From Candidatus Obscuribacterales bacterium (GTDB lineage Bacteria > Cyanobacteriota > Vampirovibrionia > Obscuribacterales > Obscuribacteraceae): a stretch of 64,000 bases of DNA. The notes under the pieces are model-generated. The model was given only the letters and a program-made list of their open reading frames with translations, did no database searches and was not told the origin of the DNA. A program made the translations under genes and the position numbers. Numbering within the stretch: the stretch's first letter is position 1; every line of letters starts with the position of its first letter. Of the stretch, positions 58,001 to 64,000 are shown in pieces. The stretch spans positions 1,155,519 through 1,219,518 of the forward strand of contig JAHBVO010000002.1 in assembly GCA_019637435.1 (NCBI GenBank). The letters are read 5' to 3'.

Positions 58001-58199
58001 CAGCCGTCACTCTCTGGGAACGGCTGTGTGCGGCGGAATGATCGTTTCTTCGATCATGAGCTTGTATGTTGTCCCTGTTGTCTATGTTCTCAAAGATTCG
58101 CTCGCTCACCTTTTTCGCAAAGAGGGTAAAGTTCCGAGAAAATCCAGAGGAACGGAAGAGAAGACTGAGCCGGATGTGGTGCATTCGGACCGTCATTGA
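55017..58199 (+). CDS. RND efflux pump inner-membrane subunit (AcrB/HAE1 family)
   Basis: Proton-driven drug exporter of 1060 residues, the standard HAE1 length. It shows two repeats of transmembrane helices and large porter loops. The proton-relay residues are present: paired Asp in GLVVDDAIVVIENI (helix 4) and Lys in LIGLVCKNAIL (helix 10). The N-terminus MNLDFFIKRPIFA is typical. AGGAG precedes ATG 55017, 14 bases after the adaptor stop, so the two form an operon. The substrate range cannot be told. Confidence 0.95.
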   Translation: MNLDFFIKRPIFATVCALIIVLAGAVSIPILPLSQYPEVAPPRVTVTSNYIGANSQVVESAVTTILEQQVNGIQQGKYITSASGNDGTSQISITFDLERDPDLAAVDVQSRIAKAEGRLPDEVRRTGVAVEKVSSAFLLAIGLTAPGDKYSSQFLSNYTDVYIKDALKRVNGVGDVIIFGERKYCMRIWLDPRKMAQNKVSSREVVNAIREQNVQVAAGQIGQPPNPSSQMYQMSVRVLGRLKSAAEFEDLIIRTGKDGTIIHLSDIGRAELGAEDYQTIVRYRGQETVGIGIMQRPGSNALEVVKGVRAEMARLAKKLPPGIKYEYAFDTTLAVNESIREVLFTLAQAIGLVVLTIFVFLQNWRSTLIPVFTIPVSLVGTFACMQALGFSINTLTLFGLVLATGLVVDDAIVVIENISRLMAERGLSAFNAAREAMREVASAVIAISLVLVAVFIPVAFFPGTTGQLYKQFALTIACSVSISAFTALTLTPALSALWLKAEDHDAANNNFFFRSFNRLLDLIKDAYRVTLEWTLKLKALALILFVATMAATWYLFQLVPSSFIPDEDKGYFITLVQAPEGVSLNYTVETIKKIEKIFEGVPEIHSTFGVAGFSFAGNKPSNGILFSNLHPWDHRRGHDQTLDAIINRVRGPLAGVTDARVIPFNPPAIEGLGNFGGFVFEILDQSGTNIGDLEKATNEICAKANQTPGLAGVFSGFAANSPQVQVEVDRNKAKTLHVNLAEIFDTLQTYIGSFYVNDIDIGTRVYRVYVQADSKFRSNPTDITKFYVTSMTGEMIPLSNLVKLSETTAPQSINHYNLFRATEINGSAAPGFSSGQAMAAMEKLANEVLPATMTYRWAGISLEQVEAGSQAIILFGLGITFVFLVLSAQYESFSDPVIILVTVPTALFGAIAAQYLRGLQNDVFCQIGLVMLIGLVCKNAILIVEFANHLKREGLPAHEAVVQGATIRLRPILMTTFAFVMGIIPLLFAEGAGANSRHSLGTAVCGGMIVSSIMSLYVVPVVYVLKDSLAHLFRKEGKVPRKSRGTEEKTEPDVVHSDRH

Positions 58200-58272
58200 T
58201 TAAACCACGCGCGCATTTGCGAACGTTGGCAAGCAGCGGTACTGGGTTCAACTACTAGAGAAGGAGGTTGGG

Positions 58273-59277
58273 ATGCAAGTTCGACAGTTAGGTGATAGCG
58301 ATGTTCAAGTCTCCGCAATCATTTTTGGTGCCTGGGCAATCGGCGGCTGGATGTGGGGCGGTGCGGAAGAGACCGACGCCATCGAAGCGATTCACGCTAG
58401 TATCGAAGGTGGTGCCACCTCGATAGACACTGCGGCTATATATGGCTACGGCCGCAGCGAGGAAATCGTTGGTAAGGCAATAAAAGGTAAGCGCGACAAA
58501 GTGCAGATTCTTACGAAATTCGGCTTGCGATGGGACTCTACCGAAGGTCAGCACTTCTTCGATTGGGACGACGAGGAGAATGGCGCAAAAACAATTTATC
58601 GCAACGCTCGCAAAAAGAGCATCATTCATGAATGCGAGCAAAGTCTCAAGCGTCTGGGAACAGACTATATCGATCTCTATCAGTGCCACTGGCGCGACTC
58701 GTCGACTCCAGTGGAGGAGACGATGGAAGCGCTCAACCAACTACTGAAAGATGGCAAAATCAAGGCGGCGGGCGTGAGTAATTTTACTGTCGAAGATATG
58801 GAGAGAGCTCGCAAGGTCTGTCCAATCGCTTCCGATCAGCCTCCCTACAGTATGGTTCTCCGTGACATCGAAAAGGATGTGCTGCCATACTGCCGCAAGG
58901 AAAACATCGGCGTGATAGTCTACAGTCCACTGCAACGCGGCTTGCTTACAGGCAAATTCAAGCCAGACGCAAAGTTCAAAGAAGGCGATCACCGCGCCAA
59001 TGAAAAACATTTTCAGCCGGAAAACATCAAGCGGGTCAACGCGTTCCTTGAAAATATCAAACCCATTGCCGAGTCTCACAATGTGACGCTCGGACAGTTG
59101 GTTATCGCCTGGACAATCGCTCAGCCTGGTGTCACTTCGGCAATTGTTGGTGCACGCGATGCCCAGCAGTGCAAGGAAAACTTGATTGCAGACCGGGTGA
59201 AGCTCTCCAAAGAAGAAGTCGAGCAAATCAACAAGCATCTGGAGTCTTTGAAGCTGGAGCCTGCAGCGGCGAAGTAG
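58273..59277 (+). CDS. Aldo/keto reductase
   Basis: NADPH-dependent oxidoreductase of 334 residues with a TIM barrel. The catalytic tetrad is visible: Asp in IDTAAIYGYG, Tyr in the same motif, Lys in ILTKFGL and His in YQCHWRD. YSPLQRGLLTGKF and SAIVGARD near the end are typical of the AKR11/YhdN-like branch. AGGAGG precedes ATG 58273, a strong ribosome-binding site. It acts on aldehydes or sugars; the exact substrate is unknown. A terminator hairpin follows. Confidence 0.93.
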   Translation: MQVRQLGDSDVQVSAIIFGAWAIGGWMWGGAEETDAIEAIHASIEGGATSIDTAAIYGYGRSEEIVGKAIKGKRDKVQILTKFGLRWDSTEGQHFFDWDDEENGAKTIYRNARKKSIIHECEQSLKRLGTDYIDLYQCHWRDSSTPVEETMEALNQLLKDGKIKAAGVSNFTVEDMERARKVCPIASDQPPYSMVLRDIEKDVLPYCRKENIGVIVYSPLQRGLLTGKFKPDAKFKEGDHRANEKHFQPENIKRVNAFLENIKPIAESHNVTLGQLVIAWTIAQPGVTSAIVGARDAQQCKENLIADRVKLSKEEVEQINKHLESLKLEPAAAK

Positions 59278-59297
59278 CAACCTGAGGGACTAAATAG

Positions 59298-59330
59298 ACG
59301 GGAGTCGGTTGGAGCTGTCTCCCGTTTTCT
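59298..59330 (+). terminator. Rho-independent terminator
   Basis: The stem ACGGGAG (59298-59304) / CTCCCGT (59319-59325) is followed by TTTTC, 20 bases after the aldo/keto reductase stop. Confidence 0.65.
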
Positions 59331-59494
59331 ATTAAAAAATAGATTGCCATTTCGGTTGGGCTTGCGGTTGATGAACGTCGGCTTGGTCCGCTGATGTGAT
59401 AGTTCTGTGATCGGGCTATTCGAAGAGCGTCCATCTATAAGCTTTCAGGTGCTATACAGCTAACGCCTGAAGTTGATAAAAGGGATTTTCTGAA

Positions 59495-60019
59495 ATGAAT
59501 AGCATAACTAAAGCGAAGGTAATCGACTCTGATAAGGTCGATGGAATCGACGAGGCTGGTGAGAAGTCCAAAGATCGGAAAATTAAAGTGAAGAAGCAGA
59601 TGGCAGAAGACTCCGCCGGATCTGAAAAGAAGAAACGAGATCTATTTGGTTCCATTGCTAAGCGTGTTGCTGTAAGAACGGGACAGCCTTCCACATTTTT
59701 GATCGCCTTCGGAATAATTATTTTGTGGGGGATTACCGGTCCAATATTTGGATTCAACGACACATGGCAGCTCGTCATTAACACCGGCACCACTATTGTC
59801 ACGTTTCTAATGGTGTTTCTGATTCAGAACACTCAAAATCGCGACAGTGAAGCCGTTCAGTTGAAGCTCGATGAATTGATTCGCGCCGTAGGAGATGCTC
59901 AGAATGATGTGATGGATCTAGAGGAGAAATCGCAAGAAGAACTCGATGATATTAAGAGAAAATATTCGAAACTCGCAAAAGCTGCCGCTAGCGAACTAGA
60001 GGAGCGAGATGCCTCTTAG
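59495..60019 (+). CDS. Low-affinity iron permease family protein
   Basis: A 174-residue protein. A basic, charged N-terminal 50 residues precede two transmembrane helices (about 68-85 and 91-108) with the family signature TGQPSTFLIAFGIIILWG and VTFLMVFLIQNTQNRD. A helical cytoplasmic tail (KLDELIRAV, DLEEKSQEELDDIKRKY) completes the fold. Despite the family name, iron transport has not been shown for the bacterial members, and the length suits them. It is flanked by terminators, so it is probably transcribed alone. Confidence 0.88.
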   Translation: MNSITKAKVIDSDKVDGIDEAGEKSKDRKIKVKKQMAEDSAGSEKKKRDLFGSIAKRVAVRTGQPSTFLIAFGIIILWGITGPIFGFNDTWQLVINTGTTIVTFLMVFLIQNTQNRDSEAVQLKLDELIRAVGDAQNDVMDLEEKSQEELDDIKRKYSKLAKAAASELEERDAS

Positions 60020-60047
60020 CTCGGTCACGACTGAATAGATAAAGTGG

Positions 60048-60080
60048 AAAAGGACGGGGCTGCCACCCGTCCTTTTCGTT
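60048..60080 (+). terminator. Strong Rho-independent terminator
   Basis: Perfect 11-bp stem AAAAGGACGGG (60048-60058) / CCCGTCCTTTT (60066-60076) with a 7-base loop and T-rich tail, 28 bases after the iron-permease-family stop. The remaining gap to 60407 holds nothing that I can support. Confidence 0.85.
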
Positions 60081-60407
60081 ACTCTTTATCCACCTTTAGT
60101 GGTTTTATTCTTTTCCCTTCAGTCTGTAAGGTTAATAGCCCAAGGTTTCCCTGCTGTGGACGCGAAGACGACAAATCTTCCGGACCAAAATTTTGCTCGA
60201 GATTGCTGAGTGGAAGCAATTTTTCCTGCCAGGCAATCACCAAACCTGTACGAAAGTGTGCGTGAATTGAAAGATAAGAAACACATTGCCGTTAATTTAA
60301 TCACCAAACAAACTTGCTTCAGCAGTTCGACATAATGCTATTCATGCTTTTATCTCAGCTAATTGGACGGCTCAGATGTTATTAGACGCGAACATCGGGT
60401 GAACATC

Positions 60408-60668
60408 ATGATTGAATCAGAAGAAGAAGGTAATTCTGTTTACTCAACATCTGCGCGACGAGATGTACATATTCTCTGCCTGGAGGGCGGCTGGATAGTG
60501 ACAACGGCAGGTACTGATGAAAACTACTTTGACTCATTAGTCGAAGCGGAAAACTTTGGTCGCGAAATTGCTCGTCGCGAACACTCCAAATTTTTTGTAC
60601 ATTCGGAGCACGGTGAGATTCTTGTTCGGGAGTGCTACGAAGCCAATGATGCCGAAATGGTCGTTTGA
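60408..60668 (+). CDS. DUF2188-like small protein
   Basis: An 86-residue protein. RDVHILCLEGGWIVTTAG followed by FDSLVEAENFGREIARRE and a final HSEHGEILVREC strand fits the DUF2188 pattern (HV...GW.V...F....A...A...A......V....G.I). The function of that family is unknown. The frame opens at a TTG (60363), but ATG 60408 lies closer to the conserved core and has GGGTG just upstream. It converges on the S4 gene with 19 bases between the stops. Confidence 0.6.
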   Translation: MIESEEEGNSVYSTSARRDVHILCLEGGWIVTTAGTDENYFDSLVEAENFGREIARREHSKFFVHSEHGEILVRECYEANDAEMVV

Positions 60669-60687
60669 TGGCTGACAGACTGCAGGT

Positions 60688-60942
60688 CTATTCAGAATCC
60701 GATTCAATTCGAAGTTTTTGACCGAAGGCTTCCACTACATCGCCTGCACGCAACTTCTTTCCGCGACGGGTCTCGATCTGTCCGTTAACTTTGACGTTGC
60801 CGTCTTGAATCAGATGTTTCGCCTCGCCGCCGGAAGCCACGAGGTTATTCAACTTCAAAAACTGATCAAGCCTTATGAAATCGGATGATGATTGTTCGTT
60901 AGCTGGGTCGTTTCCTGGATTGATCTTCATTTCGTTTCTCAA
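60688..60942 (-). CDS. S4-domain RNA-binding protein (YbcJ/YaaA type)
   Basis: An 84-residue protein made almost entirely of one S4 RNA-binding domain: IRLDQFLKLNNLVASGGEAK, then IQDGNVKVNGQIETRRGKKL and a final VVEAFGQKLRI strand. Single-domain S4 proteins of this group bind structured RNA, probably ribosomal. The first 20 residues are polar and not conserved; the start at 60930 (second Met) is as likely. No partner gene lies beside it. Confidence 0.88.
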   Translation of the reverse strand: MRNEMKINPGNDPANEQSSSDFIRLDQFLKLNNLVASGGEAKHLIQDGNVKVNGQIETRRGKKLRAGDVVEAFGQKLRIESDSE

Positions 60943-61073
60943 ACAGCAAGGCTATTCCAAACTCAGCGTCATGCGCTTCCATTACCGAGCCGCCTCAGTA
61001 TAACTCACCGCATGAATATTAAATTTCAATGCTATGTAAATCATTACGGTATTGGGTCGGCGAGGATTGTTTG

Positions 61074-62780
61074 ATGGGTATTGGTCTGGGACCGCATGTG
61101 AAGCGATACAAAGATATCGCGATGCTGCTCGTAAAATATGGCAATTCGGATCTAGTCAAGAATGCTGGGCTCGACGAGTATGTCACGGATTCAAAAGGCG
61201 TCCCGTCCGTACCCAAGGATGCGGAGAAGACCGCAGATGACCTCGCTCGAGATATCGAGGAGCTCGGTCCCGCATTCGTGAAGCTCGGACAACTCCTCTC
61301 GACACGTTCCGACTTCTTGCCTCCAACGTATTTAGCTGCTTTGTCGAGACTGCAAGATAATTGTGAACCTGTCCCTTTCGATTTAATAGAGAAGCGCGTT
61401 GTCACCGAACTTGGTGTCAGAATCTCTAAAGGGTTTAGAGAGTTTGAAAGTACGCCAATTGCAGCGGCTTCACTTGGACAGATTCACCGAGCCGTTTTGC
61501 GTAATGGTCGTGAAGTTGCAGTCAAGGTTCAACGACCTGGTATCAAAGACGGCATCATGGAAGACCTGCAAATCTTGTCGGAGATTGCGGAGTTTTACGA
61601 TCAGCATACGGAATCTGGGAAGAAGTACGAGTTCACTGTCATCGCGGACGAGTTCCGGAAATCGGTACTGGAAGAGCTTGATTATAAGAAAGAGGCTCAC
61701 AATCTCGAAACCATTCGCGCCAACCTCAAGGAATTCGAGCTAATTCACGTTCCTTGCCCGGTCTGGGATTACACCAGTAATACTGTTTTAACTATGGATT
61801 TTGTGACCGGGAAAAAAGTCACAGACATTACTCGTTTGGCCCTTCTGGAGATCAATGGAGCGGCTCTTGCCGAGGAAATCTTCAGGGCTTATTTGAAACA
61901 AATACTAGTCGACGGTTTCTTTCATGCGGACCCGCATCCAGGCAATGTTTTTCTTACAGATGACAAAACCATCGGATTGCTCGATTTGGGAATGGTGGCA
62001 CATTTAACACCACCACTGCAGCAAAAGTTGTTGCGCATGGTCATCGCCATCAGCGAAGGTCGAGCTGACAGCGTAGCGGATGTCGGAATCGATATAGGAG
62101 AGCGCAAAGACAATTTCGATGAGCAATCATTTCGCATGCAGATTGCAGATCTTGTTCAGAACGATCTCAATGCTGATATTGAAGGTATGCAGGTTGGTCG
62201 CGTCGTGCTTGGTGTCACGAAGTGCGCTGGTGACTGTGGAATTCGTGTTCCGGCCGAACTGACAATGGTCGGCAAAGCGCTTATGAATCTCGATCAGATC
62301 GGTCGGACTCTCGATCCGTCGTTCGAACCTAATGCTTCTGTTAGAAGAAACGCGGCGCATATTATGGAACAGCGCATGCGCAACGATCTATCGCCAGGCC
62401 ATATCGGTGATAGTTTGATTGAGACTAAAGACTTTCTCGAAAACTTACCAAAACGAATCAATAAAATCCTTGATCTGGTATCAAGCAATAAGTTCGAGAT
62501 GAAAGTGATCGACGAACCCATTCTTATCGATTCATTCCAGAAAGTCGCAAACAGAATCAGCTTGTCTCTAATCTTAGCTGCTTTGATCATTGGAGCTGCT
62601 CTTCTGATGAGGGTTCCGACGTCCTTCACCTTATGGGGCTATCCGACCATCGCTATAGTTTGTTTCGTAGCGGCTGCCATTGGCGGTTTTGCTCTGGCGG
62701 TGCAGATTGCCTTCTACGATCAACCGCACGAGAAAGTTAAGACCGAGAATAAACCTCCTCGCCGCACGCTTTCTAAATGA
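61074..62780 (+). CDS. UbiB/ABC1 (AarF) family atypical kinase
   Basis: A 568-residue member of the ABC1/UbiB protein-kinase-like family, linked to isoprenoid lipid and quinone metabolism. It has the KxGQ-type motif AFVKLGQLLSTR, the Ala-rich loop equivalent ASLGQIHRA, Lys in VAVKVQRPG, HADPHPGNVF (catalytic loop) and LLDLGMV (DFG equivalent). Two C-terminal transmembrane helices (about 500-520 and 530-550) anchor it, as usual. GAGGA about 7 bases before ATG 61074 decided the start; the frame opens at 61029. The lipid target is unknown here. Confidence 0.92.
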   Translation: MGIGLGPHVKRYKDIAMLLVKYGNSDLVKNAGLDEYVTDSKGVPSVPKDAEKTADDLARDIEELGPAFVKLGQLLSTRSDFLPPTYLAALSRLQDNCEPVPFDLIEKRVVTELGVRISKGFREFESTPIAAASLGQIHRAVLRNGREVAVKVQRPGIKDGIMEDLQILSEIAEFYDQHTESGKKYEFTVIADEFRKSVLEELDYKKEAHNLETIRANLKEFELIHVPCPVWDYTSNTVLTMDFVTGKKVTDITRLALLEINGAALAEEIFRAYLKQILVDGFFHADPHPGNVFLTDDKTIGLLDLGMVAHLTPPLQQKLLRMVIAISEGRADSVADVGIDIGERKDNFDEQSFRMQIADLVQNDLNADIEGMQVGRVVLGVTKCAGDCGIRVPAELTMVGKALMNLDQIGRTLDPSFEPNASVRRNAAHIMEQRMRNDLSPGHIGDSLIETKDFLENLPKRINKILDLVSSNKFEMKVIDEPILIDSFQKVANRISLSLILAALIIGAALLMRVPTSFTLWGYPTIAIVCFVAAAIGGFALAVQIAFYDQPHEKVKTENKPPRRTLSK

Positions 62781-63070
62781 ACATCAATGGAATCGTTTTC
62801 TGCTACTTACTCATGGGACACCGACTTTCCTTTGCTTAAGTCGCGAAACTTTTCTTCGCGATCGTGCTAAACGGGGATCTTCGAAGTCTGGCTTCTGGAG
62901 CTCGTCTAGTGCAGCTCAGTTCTCGGCAGTTAAATTTGCTTCCAACGATTTATCCACGTAGGTAATGAAACCGTCTAGAATGATGAAGCCGTAAATTCAA
63001 GTGAAGCCCATCTGTGCGCAACTGCGCCAAGTGAGCTTCTTTTCGTGTTTCTTTCAATGGGGAGTTTTTA
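62781..63070. other. Intergenic region before catalase
   Basis: About 290 bases with a 7-bp inverted repeat TCGCGAA (62841-62847) / TTCGCGA (62855-62861) that may end ubiB transcription, although no T run follows. GGGGAG lies 7 bases before the catalase ATG. No other gene is seen. Confidence 0.4.
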
Positions 63071-64000
63071 ATGATGATTTTGAATCAATGCTCGAATCGA
63101 AAAATAATGAGCTTGATTGTGGCCGCTTCTCTGTCGATCGGAACTATTCAAAACAATCTGGCTTTAGCAGCTGATTTTGCCATCAATAGTCCGTCCGATA
63201 AGGGGGCGACCGCAGTTGGTCAACCTGACGTAAATCCATCACCTACAGGTGGAGAGGCTCACCAACAATCAGGCGGTAAATTGCCGACTATGACCACTCA
63301 ACTCGGAGTGCCTGTATCCGACGATCAAAACAGCTTAAGAGTTGGCCCGCGTGGTCCGGCGTTGCTTGAAGATCAGATGATGCGCGAAAAGATTTTTCAC
63401 TTCGATCATGAGCGTATTCCTGAACGCGTCGTCCATGCTCGAGGTTTTGGTGCTCACGGTTTCTTTGAACTGTATAAATCGCAATCTGATGTCACCAAAG
63501 CGGACCTTTTCCAGCGAACAGGCGAGAAAACACCAGTGTTTGTCCGCTTCTCCACTGTCGCAGGAAACAAAGGGTCATTTGACCTCGCTCGAGACGTTCG
63601 AGGATTTGCGGTCAAGTTTTATACAAAGCAGGGCAATTGGGATCTGGTCGGAAACAATATTCCTGTTTTCTTCATTCAAGACGGAATCAAATTCCCGGAT
63701 TTGATCCACGCTGCGAAAGAAGCGCCGGATCGTGCCTTCCCTCAAGCGGCAACTGCGCATGATAACTTCTGGGATTTTATTTCGCTGACTCCCGAGTCCA
63801 TGAACATGGTTATGTGGATAATGTCTGACCGCGCCATTCCGAGATCGTTTAGATTCATGGAAGGCTTCGGCGTTCACACCTTCAAACTGGTTGATGCTTC
63901 CGGCAAGAGCCGATTTGTGAAGTTTCACTGGAAACCAAAGCAGGGCATGCAGTCAGTTGTTTGGAATGAAGCCGTCAAGATAAATGGTGCCGACCCTGAC
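63071..64000 (+). CDS. katE: Exported large-subunit (clade 2) catalase, 3' end outside window
   Basis: The first 310 codons of a heme catalase that breaks down hydrogen peroxide. A signal peptide (about 1-36, ending LALAA) suggests a periplasmic enzyme. Catalytic His is in [11 protein letters not shown], the conserved heme-pocket Asn in VGNNIPVFF, and [18 protein letters not shown] is characteristic of large-subunit KatE/HPII-type catalases. GGGGAG precedes ATG 63071. The frame is open to the window edge; a complete protein would be about 700 residues. The gene symbol rests on similarity only. Confidence 0.9.
   Translation, partial: MMILNQCSNRKIMSLIVAASLSIGTIQNNLALAADFAINSPSDKGATAVGQPDVNPSPTGGEAHQQSGGKLPTMTTQLGVPVSDDQNSLRVGPRGPALLEDQMMREKIFHFDHERIPERVVHARGFGAHGFFELYKSQSDVTKADLFQRTGEKTPVFVRFSTVAGNKGSFDLARDVRGFAVKFYTKQGNWDLVGNNIPVFFIQDGIKFPDLIHAAKEAPDRAFPQAATAHDNFWDFISLTPESMNMVMWIMSDRAIPRSFRFMEGFGVHTFKLVDASGKSRFVKFHWKPKQGMQSVVWNEAVKINGADPD

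Overview
The window looks like chromosome of a Gram-negative bacterium with a large secretome and a eukaryote-like signalling style. Three Hanks-type Ser/Thr kinases, several exported TPR proteins, an RND efflux pair, a thioester alpha-2-macroglobulin and long repeat-built surface proteins occur together at roughly 50% GC. This mix best fits the Vampirovibrionia/Melainabacteria (Candidatus Obscuribacterales) next to Cyanobacteria. That placement is inference from gene content; no rRNA, tRNA, CRISPR array or insertion sequence was found.

Layout. 0.3-5 kb: alpha/beta hydrolase, a zinc-ribbon/kinase/LRR protein, RNase HI with a C-terminal hybrid-binding domain, and a second hydrolase, all on +. 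5-8 kb (-): a winged-helix regulator overlapping a small membrane protein, a TctE-like sensor kinase with an OmpR-type regulator, and a tiny zinc ribbon. 8.4-18 kb: AdoMet decarboxylase, a membrane-anchored Ser/Thr kinase, a 2137-residue alpha-2-macroglobulin and an exported formylglycine-generating enzyme. 18.3-24.5 kb: a 1213-residue YD/RHS-like repeat protein ending in a papain-like peptidase, an orphan protein and an exported TPR protein. 24.5-33 kb (-): a 2829-residue adhesin-like protein with a GH17 glucanase domain in the middle and a FecR-like C-terminus. 33-40 kb: a receiver-HTH-Ser/Thr kinase fusion, two exported TPR proteins (one with a 42-bp coding minisatellite), a DMT-family protein and a DUF1444-like protein.

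40-50.4 kb: thermolysin-like M4 peptidase, DUF2239 protein with a double palindromic operator, an exported beta-propeller-like protein, an orphan membrane protein, a small TPR protein, a repeat-bearing VanY-type peptidase and two orphans. 50.4-64 kb: a GH43/discoidin/FN3 glycosidase, an MFS transporter divergent from an RND efflux operon, aldo/keto reductase, low-affinity iron permease family protein, a DUF2188-like protein, an S4 RNA-binding protein, a UbiB/ABC1 kinase, and the start of an exported large-subunit catalase that runs off the window.

Taken together the region encodes an outward-facing programme: breakdown or binding of glucan and other polysaccharides, proteins and peptidoglycan at the surface, protection from foreign proteases and oxidants, and drug efflux, with phosphorylation-based regulators spread among these genes. 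The most unusual items are proteins that fuse known catalytic domains to uncommon partners: receiver-HTH-kinase, zinc-ribbon-kinase-LRR, GH17 inside an adhesin, and YD repeats with a papain-like domain.
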